Shown: positions 45,093 to 52,672 of the stretch, piece by piece | How positions within the stretch are numbered: the stretch's first letter is position 1 | Layout of the letters: every line of letters begins with the position of its first letter | Source of the DNA: CAWFKW01 sp963816535 | Lineage (GTDB): Bacteria > Bacteroidota > Ignavibacteria > Tepidaquicellales > OLB5 | Length of the DNA: 64,000 bases | Reading direction: 5' to 3' | NCBI GenBank assembly: GCA_963816535.1 | Contig: CAWFKW010000003.1 | Span: 806,001-870,000 of the forward strand | Notes under the pieces: generated by a model | Databases searched by the model: none | Told to the model about the DNA's origin: nothing | What the model saw: the letters and a program-made list of their open reading frames with translations, nothing else | Position numbers and translations under genes: made by a program

Positions 45093-46578
45093 TCCTTCTT
45101 ATTCTGGGTTCCGCTTCGCGCTTCAGCCGGCGCAGTATTGCGCCGCTCAAACAATCCACCTGGTCGTCATACTTTCCGTTCGGGAACGATGCGCATTCAT
45201 CAAGGAACCTCTCTGTCCACGAAGCGCCTTTTAGCAGGAATACCCTGCCCGATTCAATTGCCGGACTTGCCGCAATGAGCCTTGTTTGTTTATCGTCATT
45301 CGGCGGCTTATCTTCGATCACGTTAATTCTTTCGCCGCCGGACAGCTTTGATTCTTTCAGTTCCTGAACTATGCTGATACCTGATGCCTTTGGCTCGAAC
45401 ACGCATTCGCTTGCTGATGTATATCCGCAACGCTCGATGTAATCTATGTACGATTTCCTGAATTCCGGAAACCCCAGGTTGGCCACCCACATATCCAGGA
45501 TGTAAAACCTGCCGTCGTGAAAAATATAGCACATAGTGGCTGAGTTATCGCTTCGCTCTTTTCCGTATGCGGTATCAGTATAGAAATCAACAGCAAGACC
45601 CTGGGGCAGCTCCGAGAGGAAGAATTCTTTGAACCAGCGTTTCCTGATCAAACTTCCTTCTTCCGGCGAAGGACGCTGCTGGTATAAGCTTATAAACGTT
45701 CTCTCACTGATTTTCCTTATGTCATTAAGCCTTTCAAGTGAATGTTGTTCCGGCCAGAGCGCTTCGCCTGTTTTCCGCGGGTCGCCGGGATTCGAACTAT
45801 CCTCTTTAACAGCCGGGAATGAAATTACTTCCCATTTGTCGCCGCCCGATTCCAAAAGCCTTCCGGCTAAGTCATCCTCATGCCAGCGTGTCATTGTCAG
45901 CAATACCCGGCTTGAATTATGCAGCCTCGTTTCAACAACATCGGTGTACCACTCCCAAACTGATCGGCGGTATGTTTCTGAAAATGCCTGCTCCGGGCCT
46001 TTCACAGGATCGTCTATGCTTAGTATATCAGCTGAAAACCCGGTCAGGCTTCCTCCTACTCCAACGCTTTTATAGTAACCGCCGTAGCCTTCCACTTCAA
46101 AGATATCGGCGCGCTTAAGGTATTTACGTTTTATTATATCTGTTTTACTCAGATCAAATATATCCGAATACGGAGTATCATCAACGATCCTCTGGGTTTC
46201 CCGGTTGAACGAACATGCCAGCTCCTCTGAATAACTTGCGCCCACATATTTAAGATCCGGGTTCCTGCCGAGCATGTAAGCGGGAAACCTCCGCGAGACC
46301 AGCTCCGATTTCCCGTGCTGCGGCGGCATGAATACCATCATCCTTGTTATCTTTCCAAGTGAAAATTCGTCCAGCTTCCGACACAGGTATTCATGATGCC
46401 AGTTAACCTCATAATCTGGTTTTGTGTATTTAACAAAGCTCAATAGATCGTTTCGCTCACGTTCTGTGCTCATAAGTTTTTCCAGCTTTTCCTTCCGGAA
46501 TTGTCTTTCTTCAAACCTATGCCTGAGTTCTAATTCAGATGTAGCTTTATATATAATTCCCGGCGCCGGCATTTTCAA
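45085..46578 (-). CDS. Terminase large subunit
   Basis: 497 residues with both domains. ATPase: Walker A FMPPQHGKSE near residue 84, Walker B ILSIDDPVKG, coupling motif LLTMTRWHEDD. RNase H-like nuclease: FYTDTAYGKERSDNSAT near residue 335 and DDQVDCLSGAILRRLK at the end provide the acidic metal ligands. It packages DNA into the prohead and cuts it. The mode of packaging (headful or site-specific) cannot be told. It overlaps the upstream small gene by 32 bases. Confidence 0.93.
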   Translation of the reverse strand: MKMPAPGIIYKATSELELRHRFEERQFRKEKLEKLMSTERERNDLLSFVKYTKPDYEVNWHHEYLCRKLDEFSLGKITRMMVFMPPQHGKSELVSRRFPAYMLGRNPDLKYVGASYSEELACSFNRETQRIVDDTPYSDIFDLSKTDIIKRKYLKRADIFEVEGYGGYYKSVGVGGSLTGFSADILSIDDPVKGPEQAFSETYRRSVWEWYTDVVETRLHNSSRVLLTMTRWHEDDLAGRLLESGGDKWEVISFPAVKEDSSNPGDPRKTGEALWPEQHSLERLNDIRKISERTFISLYQQRPSPEEGSLIRKRWFKEFFLSELPQGLAVDFYTDTAYGKERSDNSATMCYIFHDGRFYILDMWVANLGFPEFRKSYIDYIERCGYTSASECVFEPKASGISIVQELKESKLSGGERINVIEDKPPNDDKQTRLIAASPAIESGRVFLLKGASWTERFLDECASFPNGKYDDQVDCLSGAILRRLKREAEPRIRRIE

Positions 46579-46951
46579 ATTCGTTAATTACTTTTACGGC
46601 GTCTTCGCCGTTTACTATTCGGTTCAGGTAGAAATCAGGCAGTTTTTTTATATCATAATCGAGCTCTCTATCAGGTGAATCTCTCTGCCCCAGATAAATT
46701 TTACCCAGCAGCGAAACAATCGTAGGATTTTTTTCCTCAACCATAACAAATTGTTTCCCGCGTATTTTTGATTTGCCTTCTGCTATTGACTTACGGTAAA
46801 TCTTAAGAAATTTATCGTCGGCCTCCAAAACTTCAGGGGCGATTTCCATGATATCGGCAATTTCTTCCTTTGTACAGAAGATCCTTGCCAGAGCCGCCGC
46901 CAAATCATAATCAAATTTCTTCTTTATTACTTTACTTGTAGTTTTTCTCAT
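46547..46951 (-). CDS. Probable terminase small subunit
   Basis: 134 residues from the ATG at 46951 (MRKTTSKVIKKKFDYDLAAA). An earlier ATG at 46984 is in frame but lies in heptanucleotide repeat sequence. The N-terminus looks like a small HTH DNA-binding unit (LARIFCTKEEIADIMEIAPEVLE), followed by helices and an acidic C-terminus, the plan of small terminases. It is directly upstream of the large subunit. Confidence 0.6.
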   Translation of the reverse strand: MRKTTSKVIKKKFDYDLAAALARIFCTKEEIADIMEIAPEVLEADDKFLKIYRKSIAEGKSKIRGKQFVMVEEKNPTIVSLLGKIYLGQRDSPDRELDYDIKKLPDFYLNRIVNGEDAVKVINEFENAGAGNYI

Positions 46952-46974
46952 AAGTAATCTGTGATTTGTAATTG

Positions 46975-47349
46975 TTATGGGCAAACCTGTTCTTCAAGCG
47001 CGGCAAACGCTTTCATGAACGCGGCTGTTTCGGCCTCTTTTCGAGTTTGGAACTTTGGCGAAATTACATTCCCCGCCCCGGAATACAGCTCATAGTTAAA
47101 ATATCCTATCCATTCATCATAGAGTATAACCACAAATATTCCGTATTGCTCAAAGAACTCATAAAGGTCTCTTTGGCGAAGAGTATCAATCTCGTACCAC
47201 TCTTCCGATTCATCTTCTTTTGTATCGGCGGCAACCGTATTGCCGTCTATCCTTATCCTTCTTTCTTTGTATATTCCCGGGTCGGCGAGGAAATCGACGA
47301 GGTCATACCAGGTATCGGGATAAGCGTTTTTTATTTTGTACCAGTCCAT
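46975..47349 (-). CDS. Hypothetical phage protein
   Basis: 124 residues, acidic and rich in aromatic residues (YDLVDFLADPGIYKERRI, EWYEIDTLRQRDLYEFFEQYG). No known family, signal peptide or membrane span. It is the first sizeable gene of the minus-strand cluster. Confidence 0.6.
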   Translation of the reverse strand: MDWYKIKNAYPDTWYDLVDFLADPGIYKERRIRIDGNTVAADTKEDESEEWYEIDTLRQRDLYEFFEQYGIFVVILYDEWIGYFNYELYSGAGNVISPKFQTRKEAETAAFMKAFAALEEQVCP

Positions 47350-47413
47350 AATCGGGTTAATTAAGTTTTATGAATTATATAAGTAAATATTACCAAAAAC
47401 ACGGGATCAGCCT

Positions 47414-47548
47414 TCAGGCAGAAGAGTTCACACGAAAGAGATCTTCTAAAAGTGGCGTAAATATCTCATAATTCAGCGCCTTGCAGCAGATTTGACTCTG
47501 CGGAAACTTTTGGTTCAATGTTGATTTTTTCAGCGGCCGGGCCTGCAT
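47414..47548 (-). CDS. Possible small early protein of the phage cluster
   Basis: An ATG at 47548 with AGGA upstream opens a 44-residue frame (MQARPLKKSTLNQKFPQSQ...) with no known match. It would be the first gene behind the promoter at 47638-47666. No other gene was seen between 47350 and 47637. Confidence 0.35.
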   Translation of the reverse strand: MQARPLKKSTLNQKFPQSQICCKALNYEIFTPLLEDLFRVNSSA

Positions 47549-47637
47549 GATAATCCTGGTTACGGGTTTATCTATTGTATCTTTTAGTTTAACGTATTAT
47601 ATTTGTCATGCACAATCGTTTAAATAACGACGGCGCT

Positions 47638-47689
47638 AATATAAAGCAATAGTTTAGACTTGTCAAGTCAAAACGTAAACAAAAGTTTA
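47638..47689 (-). promoter_or_regulatory. Divergent operator region and main promoter of the phage cluster
   Basis: On the minus strand TTGACA (47666-47661) and TATATT (47643-47638) are 17 bp apart, a classical sigma-70 promoter for the particle genes. The palindrome GACTTGTCAAGTC (47657-47669) covers the -35 box. A second inverted repeat TAAAC-AAAA-GTTTA (47676-47689) lies on the repressor side. Both are likely repressor operators. Confidence 0.6.
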
Positions 47690-47707
47690 TAATTAAACAA
47701 AAAACAA

Positions 47708-48358
47708 ATGGATAAAAATGAACTTGGTTCAAGGTTAAGGCACGCAGCCGATACTTTATTCGGCGGAGTCGCGGGGTTGGCAAGCATCTGGGGCGTGCAG
47801 AAAGAAGGTATTTACAGCTATTTCCGCGGCGACAGGATGCCCGGGTCGGAGCTCTTAAGAGCGCTGTGCGAAGCCGGGCTTAATATCAACTGGCTCCTGA
47901 GCGGACTCGGCGAAATGGCGCTCGCTTACGATAAGCCCAAAGGCAGGGCAAAATCAATCCAGATACCGGTGGTGGCAAATGTGCAGTGCGGCGTTCCGGC
48001 TGTTGAATTTACCTCCAACCCTGATAAATATATCGAATTCGACGGCATTAAAAATCTGCTGAACCCGTTTGGAGTTATAGCGCAGGGATTAAGCATGGCG
48101 CAAACTATCCTTCCCGGCGATATTTTGATATGCTCGGAAGCTACCGGCCCGATAAAGAACAACACAATTTGCCTTGTCAGCTTCAAGACTGAACCGGAAA
48201 CAGCAATAGGCCTCATCAAGCGCGTCAGCTTCAATAACGACGGAACTGTGATATTATATTCTGATAATGCGCGGAACTTTCCGCCAATGGTTTTCAGGGA
48301 AACCGAAATTTTCAGGCTTTACCCTGTTTATACTAAATTTATCAGAAACGTAAAATAA
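47708..48358 (+). CDS. LexA-like S24 phage repressor
   Basis: 216 residues. The N-terminal HTH domain (residues 1-70; AGLASIWGVQKEGIYSYFRGDRMP) binds DNA. The C-terminal S24 peptidase keeps all parts: cleavage site QCG in ANVQCGVPAV, catalytic serine in GLSMAQTILPGD, catalytic lysine in GLIKRV. RecA-stimulated self-cleavage is therefore likely and would link induction of the divergent particle genes to DNA damage. The gene is the only regulator in the cluster. Confidence 0.88.
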   Translation: MDKNELGSRLRHAADTLFGGVAGLASIWGVQKEGIYSYFRGDRMPGSELLRALCEAGLNINWLLSGLGEMALAYDKPKGRAKSIQIPVVANVQCGVPAVEFTSNPDKYIEFDGIKNLLNPFGVIAQGLSMAQTILPGDILICSEATGPIKNNTICLVSFKTEPETAIGLIKRVSFNNDGTVILYSDNARNFPPMVFRETEIFRLYPVYTKFIRNVK

Positions 48359-48526
48359 ACAAAGGCTTAACAAGTTTATCTCATTACTTAGAATAGCCGG
48401 CTCCAATGACTCAACAGGTAAAGGCGGATGTATTTATTTCGTCTATCTTTAATGTTAAATCATTATTGGCTATATTTATGTTTATATTTATAGTGATTTT
48501 TGAACTAGATATGAATTTAATCTAAG

Positions 48527-49237
48527 ATGAAGCCTTTTTTCGAAACTCCGCATTGTGAATCGTGCAATTCAAGATTGAGCAACGTATTCTGCAATCTTGA
48601 CGACGAACAGCTAAAAGAGCTGGATGTGGAAAAGGCATGCAACATCTACAAAAAGGGCCAGCTCATATTCTTCGAAGGCAACAAGCCACAGGGATTGTTC
48701 TGCATCAACCGCGGCAAAGTAAAGATTTTCCAGACAGGAATTGAAGGCAAAGAGCAGATCCTGAGGCTCGCCAAAGAAGGCGATATCTTAGGCTACCGTA
48801 CGCTCATCAGCGGCGGCTCATATTCCGCTTCCGCAATGGCTATGGATGATTCTTCAATTTGCATGGTTCCAAAAAAGACCTTTTTCGACCTCCTTCAGGC
48901 TAACTCAGAGCTATCTACCCGCGTTATGCAGCTCCTTTCGCAGGACCTCAAAGACGCCGAACACAGAATAACCGAGCTTGCTCAGAAGCCGGTCAGAGAA
49001 AGGGTCGCTGAGACTATCCTGATGCTAAGAGAGTTTTATGGCCTCGAAACCGACAACCAAACGATTAACGCGCTCATTTCAAGAGACGATATCGCAAATA
49101 TTACGGGCACCGCAACCGAAACGGCGATAAGAGTTCTTTCCGATTTCAAGAGCGAGAAGATGATAGACCTGAAAGGCAAAAAAATACGCGTTTTGAACGG
49201 CAACCTCCTGCTCAAAGCGGCCAACGTTTACGATTGA
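48527..49237 (+). CDS. Crp/Fnr regulator with N-terminal cysteine cluster
   Basis: 236 residues. The N-terminus has C-x2-C-x8-C (HCESCNSRLSNVFC), as in Fnr proteins with an oxygen-labile [4Fe-4S] cluster; further cysteines in the sensor domain (GLFCIN, SSICMV) could be the fourth ligand. A cyclic-nucleotide-type beta-barrel, dimer helix and HTH follow. The recognition helix TATETAIRVLSDF has the E-T-x-x-R pattern that reads TGA half-sites. It is the most likely reader of the TGATA-N2-TATCA boxes in this window. Confidence 0.85.
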   Translation: MKPFFETPHCESCNSRLSNVFCNLDDEQLKELDVEKACNIYKKGQLIFFEGNKPQGLFCINRGKVKIFQTGIEGKEQILRLAKEGDILGYRTLISGGSYSASAMAMDDSSICMVPKKTFFDLLQANSELSTRVMQLLSQDLKDAEHRITELAQKPVRERVAETILMLREFYGLETDNQTINALISRDDIANITGTATETAIRVLSDFKSEKMIDLKGKKIRVLNGNLLLKAANVYD

Positions 49238-49340
49238 ACAACGCAGAATAGAGCCCCGGAGAAAAATCTGCGGGTATCTACATCCCGCAATCCTCGTATT
49301 TTTATCAATTCTAAGCTAAAATCAAACAAATTCGTTCTTC

Positions 49341-49406
49341 TAACAAAAGTCATATTCTTTTATGACCAAAGTCATTGTTTTCTCTGTGGCATTCCTGTTA
49401 GTTTTG
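49341..49406 (+). promoter_or_regulatory. Tandem boxes and -7 element of the second Crp/Fnr gene
   Basis: TAACAAAAGTCA (49341-49352) and TGACCAAAGTCA (49363-49374) start 22 bp apart, both of the TGAC-N4-GTCA flavour (one mismatch in the first). TAGTTTTG (49399-49406) fits TAnnTTTG at the same distance as in the other promoters. Autoregulation is likely. Confidence 0.6.
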
Positions 49407-49430
49407 TATTGAAGTTAAAAGATTGTGCAA

Positions 49431-50081
49431 ATGAAAACAAATGGTTCATCTACATTATTCTGCGACCTGGTTAAGACTGCTAGGGGATACAGAGAATTAA
49501 AGTTTGTCAAGAACGATTTCCTTTTCAAAGAAGATGAGCGCCCGGAAGGCATTTATCATATTACCAAGGGAAAGGTCAAGATACTCAAACATAATAATGT
49601 TGAGTATCCTGTTATACTTCATATAGCCAAAGAAGGCGAACAGCTGGGAGTGCAGGCCATTATTGATAACACAAACCACTGGAACTCAGCCATTGCCCTG
49701 GATGACGTTGAAGTATGTTTTGTGCCCGCCGAAGAATTCCTGAGGATAATAAACAACGACAATGCGCTTAAGCTGCAGATAATGCAGTCGCTCTGTTCAA
49801 GGATAAACCGGATCGAAAACCAGATCTCCAGCAGGAGCGAGAAATCGGCCAACCAGCGCTTCGCAGAAGTGCTTACATTTCTTGCAAATGATTACGGAAT
49901 ATCCGAAGATAAAGCGCTGAACATAACGCTGAGCCTTGATGAGCTGGCGAGCCTGGCAGGTACATCGCGCAATTATCTCGCAAAAATTATTTCTGAATTT
50001 ACTTCTAACGGCTGGATACAGGCTGAAGAAGGACGATTCAAGATCCTCCAAATGCCGCGTCTGCTGGAAACTGCAAAGTAA
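49431..50081 (+). CDS. Crp/Fnr regulator without the N-terminal iron-sulfur motif
   Basis: 216 residues from the ATG at 49431; a GTG two codons earlier is in frame. A cNMP-type sensor barrel (EERPEGIYHI-like DERPEGIYHITKGKVKIL), dimer helix and HTH are present. It lacks the N-terminal cysteine cluster, so it may sense another signal such as NO by haem, as Dnr does. The recognition helix TSRNYLAKIISEF differs from that of the neighbour. Only TGAC-type boxes precede it. A terminator follows. Confidence 0.85.
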   Translation: MKTNGSSTLFCDLVKTARGYRELKFVKNDFLFKEDERPEGIYHITKGKVKILKHNNVEYPVILHIAKEGEQLGVQAIIDNTNHWNSAIALDDVEVCFVPAEEFLRIINNDNALKLQIMQSLCSRINRIENQISSRSEKSANQRFAEVLTFLANDYGISEDKALNITLSLDELASLAGTSRNYLAKIISEFTSNGWIQAEEGRFKILQMPRLLETAK

Positions 50082-50101
50082 TAACTTATGGTTAATTAAT
50101 G

Positions 50102-50131
50102 AGCCTGATTGTAGCATAATCAGGCTTTTTT
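50102..50131 (+). terminator. Intrinsic terminator after the second Crp/Fnr gene
   Basis: AGCCTGATT-GTAGCAT-AATCAGGCT followed by a run of T bases. Confidence 0.8.
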
Positions 50132-50189
50132 ATTATATTCGCATTGAATTTTTATCATAACCTATTGTTAATTAAATGTTTAAATTTCA

Positions 50190-50254
50190 TGATAAATATC
50201 ATGTCTGAAATTGACAGTCGTCATAGTATTCGCTCTGCTAATAGGTTATTTTTG
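50190..50254 (+). promoter_or_regulatory. Tandem Fnr-type boxes and -7 element of the ferredoxin-hemerythrin operon
   Basis: TGATAAATATCA (50190-50201) and TGACAGTCGTCA (50212-50223) start 22 bp apart, one of each flavour. TATTTTTG (50247-50254) starts 29.5 bp from the centre of the nearer box. The first gene starts at 50278. Confidence 0.75.
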
Positions 50255-50277
50255 ATATAGCTTCGGGGGTAAACAAA

Positions 50278-50391
50278 ATGAAAACGCTCAAAACGCCTGG
50301 CATTTGGGATAATATGAAATTCGAAATAATGATTTTGATATTGGGCGTTTGTTTGTTCGCAATATGGCTTGTGTGGTTATACTCGCATTAA
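50278..50391 (+). CDS. 37-residue single-span membrane peptide
   Basis: ATG at 50278, 24 bp after the -7 element, with a GGGGGT stretch upstream. MKTLKTPGIWDNMKFE is followed by one hydrophobic helix (IMILILGVCLFAIWLVWLY) and SH. No family is known. Its place as first gene of the Fnr-controlled operon recalls the small membrane subunits or assembly peptides of terminal oxidases, but this is inference. Confidence 0.65.
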   Translation: MKTLKTPGIWDNMKFEIMILILGVCLFAIWLVWLYSH

Positions 50392-50446
50392 CAGTTTTGA
50401 CGCAACAATTTCTTTTGTTCCCCGGCTAAGAAGGAGGATTTTGAAC

Positions 50447-50794
50447 ATGGCATATAAGATTACAAACGATTGCATAAACTGCGGAGTTTGCGAAGTCGAG
50501 TGCCCCGTTGGGGCTATCATACCCGGCGGAGTGAACTGGAGAAGCAAATATGACCCGCTCGTCATGTTCACTGAGGCGCCCGCCATGAAAGATCCCTTCT
50601 ATTCCGAGACGATTTATTATGTGGTTCCCGGTATGTGTAACGAGTGCCGGGATTTTTTCAGCGAGCCAAGGTGTGAGATGATTTGCCCGATGGGAAGCGT
50701 TGTTAAGGATGATTCAGTCGCTGAAACAGCAGGGTCATCCGCCGGCGCCGGGGCGCCGATATGCTCATTGTTCAATTACATGAAAGTAAATTGA
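50447..50794 (+). CDS. Two-cluster ferredoxin-like protein
   Basis: 115 residues from the ATG at 50447, which has a perfect GGAGG upstream; the frame is open to 50369 but that leader is not protein-like. The first [4Fe-4S] site is CINCGVCEVECPVGA. The second, CNECRDFFSEPRCEMICPMG, has widened spacing between cysteines, as in Allochromatium-type ferredoxins. A Ser/Gly/Ala-rich tail follows. It should carry electrons in the cytoplasm at low potential. The partner may be encoded elsewhere. Confidence 0.85.
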   Translation: MAYKITNDCINCGVCEVECPVGAIIPGGVNWRSKYDPLVMFTEAPAMKDPFYSETIYYVVPGMCNECRDFFSEPRCEMICPMGSVVKDDSVAETAGSSAGAGAPICSLFNYMKVN

Positions 50795-50815
50795 TTAACG
50801 CGGGAGAAGAATGCT

Positions 50816-51250
50816 ATGAAATTTCTGAAATTAAGCCTGGTCGCCCTTTCATTAGCGATGTTAGTGGTCCTTGTTTCGACCATTCATGCGCAGGATATCG
50901 ACAACATCAAGAAAAGCGGAAAGCTCTTCAATGCAAAAACAATTGAAACAGCCAAAGGCGAGATTACTCTTGTAAGAAAAAATTTTCATAAGAAGTCGCC
51001 CGGGTATGCTCTTGGGTTCAAACTGCAGACTGCGGATGAGACCATTTACGTTCATGTGGGGCCGGGCTGGTACGTGGAAGAGAAAGAATTCGCATTCGAA
51101 AAAGGAGATACGGTAGAAGTGACAGGCTCAAGGGTTATGGTGAATGATAACCCGGTAATAATTGCTACCGAAATATCAAAAAGCGGCAAGACATTAATGC
51201 TGCGAAACGCAGAGGGTACACCGCTGTGGATAGGCTGGGGGGAGAAATAG
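50816..51250 (+). CDS. Exported OB-fold protein
   Basis: 144 residues with GGGAGAAG upstream. The signal peptide (LVALSLAMLVVLVSTIHAQ) is followed by a single small beta-barrel of the OB type: TAKGEITLVRKNFHKKSPG, TIYVHVGPGWYVEEKEFAFEKGDTVEVTGSRV, and NPVIIATEISKSGKTL. Similar small exported OB proteins bind nucleotides, metals or other ligands, but none of these can be told here. It lies 21 bp after the ferredoxin. Confidence 0.65.
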   Translation: MKFLKLSLVALSLAMLVVLVSTIHAQDIDNIKKSGKLFNAKTIETAKGEITLVRKNFHKKSPGYALGFKLQTADETIYVHVGPGWYVEEKEFAFEKGDTVEVTGSRVMVNDNPVIIATEISKSGKTLMLRNAEGTPLWIGWGEK

Positions 51251-51300
51251 GTCGGCTCAAACAGAATATGCATTATTAAAAGTAATTTGATAAATTAAAA

Positions 51301-51825
51301 ATGACTACCATGACGCAGCATACTAAGAATGAAGAGTTTTTCGATATGGTTTCTCTGCTGGAATTTGAACATGAAGAGATCCTGATCTCGCTCTCGGAGC
51401 TTGAAAACCTGGTCCTGGATCTGGGCAATCAGGAAGTTGATTACAAAAAATACGGCGACATTAAAGAGCTGCTTACAAAAGTCCAGAGAAGGCTTGCATT
51501 TAATTTCACGCTTGAAGAAGATGTTCTGTTCCCTGACCTGCATGAAGTTTTGCCACAGCAGTCGTCCGTTCCTGCGATGAGAGAAGAGCATACGCAGATA
51601 CTGGGATTGTGCGGCGATGCGCTGAACATGATGGCAACCAAAGAACACGCCGATGTGAATAAAGAACGCATTGAAGCCGAAATTATTACGCTGACCGACC
51701 ATGTTGAGCGCTCGTTTCATAAAAAAGAAAACGTAATGTACCATGAAGCGGAATCTCTGTTTACCGCTTCCCAGTTAGAAGAGTTGTACAACAAAATGCT
51801 TTTGAAGTACTACAGGGAAACTTAG
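51301..51825 (+). CDS. Hemerythrin-domain protein
   Basis: 174 residues of a four-helix bundle. The di-iron ligands are visible in order: LEFEHEEI (His/Glu), NFTLEEDVLFPDL (Glu), REEHTQIL (His), HVERSFHKKENVMYHEAE (His, His, Glu). Such proteins bind or sense O2 or NO, or repair iron-sulfur clusters (RIC/YtfE-like). The start near FFDMVSLLEFEHEEI differs from YtfE, which has a longer N-terminal domain. It is fourth in the Fnr-boxed operon, in keeping with a role under low oxygen or nitrosative stress. Confidence 0.82.
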   Translation: MTTMTQHTKNEEFFDMVSLLEFEHEEILISLSELENLVLDLGNQEVDYKKYGDIKELLTKVQRRLAFNFTLEEDVLFPDLHEVLPQQSSVPAMREEHTQILGLCGDALNMMATKEHADVNKERIEAEIITLTDHVERSFHKKENVMYHEAESLFTASQLEELYNKMLLKYYRET

Positions 51826-51865
51826 ACCCTGTAAAGGATACTATCTTTGAAAGGAGGGTAGTATA

Positions 51866-52672
51866 ATGAAATCCGCCATATTCGCAATGCGGGCTCCTTC
51901 CAGCTTCACAGACGAACTGAAGGACGTTTACCAGAAATACTTCAGGCGCGGTTTCGAAATAGCGGTGATGATACATGTATTTATTATTGCCGCCTATATA
52001 GGGATCAATCAGCTGGTTAAACTCGCCGATGAACAGATAGATAAAACACAGCACAGGCAGGTAATAGATGTAAAACTAACCGACCTTGAACCGCCTCCCT
52101 CAGCAAACGAAGACGATACGCCGCCTCCGAAACTGGAAGAAGTGGTCGCGCCGCCTAAGGACCTCAGCGCCTTAACTCCGGAACCTGTGGCTAAAGAGAA
52201 AGCAGACCTTCAGACGATTAAATCACAGAAAGAACTGGAAGAGATAAGAACACCCGTATCAAGCACAGGCGATACGGGCAAATTTTCTTATACCGGAAAC
52301 GTAAAAGTTGAGGAAAAGAAAATTGAAGAGAAGATGATTAAAGAAGATAAGGTTATTAAGGAAACAGAGAAGACAGTGTACCAATCTTTTGAAGTCGAGA
52401 AGCCTCCGGAGTGCGTGAATCTCGGACAGGTAAAAGCCTCAATGGAATATCCGCAGATTGCGCGTGATGCCGGCATCGAAGGCAGAATTACGGTGAAAGT
52501 TCTGGTTAGTCCTGATGGCAGTGTTATTAAAGTCGGCTCAGTAGTAGGACCTGATGTTTTCGCTGATGAAGTAAGCCGGAAATCGATGGACCTTCAGTTT
52601 ACTCCCGGCCTCCAAAACGGCAAACCTGTTAAAGTGTGGGTCACCGTTCCGTTTGTGTTTAAGCTGAAATAG
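51866..52672 (+). CDS. tonB: TonB-family protein
   Basis: 268 residues with a strong GGAGGG before the ATG. One membrane span (IAVMIHVFIIAAYIGINQL) after a cytoplasmic N-terminus of about 32 residues, then a Pro/Lys/Glu-rich spacer (PPPSANEDDTPPPKLEE). The C-terminal TonB domain has MEYPQIARDAGIEGRITVKVLVSPDG and LQFTPGLQNGKPVKVWV. It transfers proton-motive energy to outer-membrane receptors. No ExbB/ExbD lies next to it. Its place in the Fnr-boxed operon links it to metal or haem uptake by inference. Confidence 0.88.
   Translation: MKSAIFAMRAPSSFTDELKDVYQKYFRRGFEIAVMIHVFIIAAYIGINQLVKLADEQIDKTQHRQVIDVKLTDLEPPPSANEDDTPPPKLEEVVAPPKDLSALTPEPVAKEKADLQTIKSQKELEEIRTPVSSTGDTGKFSYTGNVKVEEKKIEEKMIKEDKVIKETEKTVYQSFEVEKPPECVNLGQVKASMEYPQIARDAGIEGRITVKVLVSPDGSVIKVGSVVGPDVFADEVSRKSMDLQFTPGLQNGKPVKVWVTVPFVFKLK

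Larger units (their letters stand above)
32066..48358 (-). mobile_element. Siphovirus-type particle gene cluster (GTA-like element or reduced prophage)
   Basis: Minus-strand order from 47.3 to 32.1 kb is terminase, portal, prohead protease, major capsid, connector, tail terminator, tail tube, tail chaperone pair, short tape measure, two tail/baseplate proteins, fibre, and lysis genes. A LexA-like S24 repressor diverges at 47708. Over 16 kb there is no integrase, recombinase, replication or transcription-takeover gene. Size, gene order and the tiny tape-measure candidate recall gene transfer agents; an internal amber codon in the connector could instead indicate decay. The exact outer limits are not defined. 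Confidence 0.75.
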
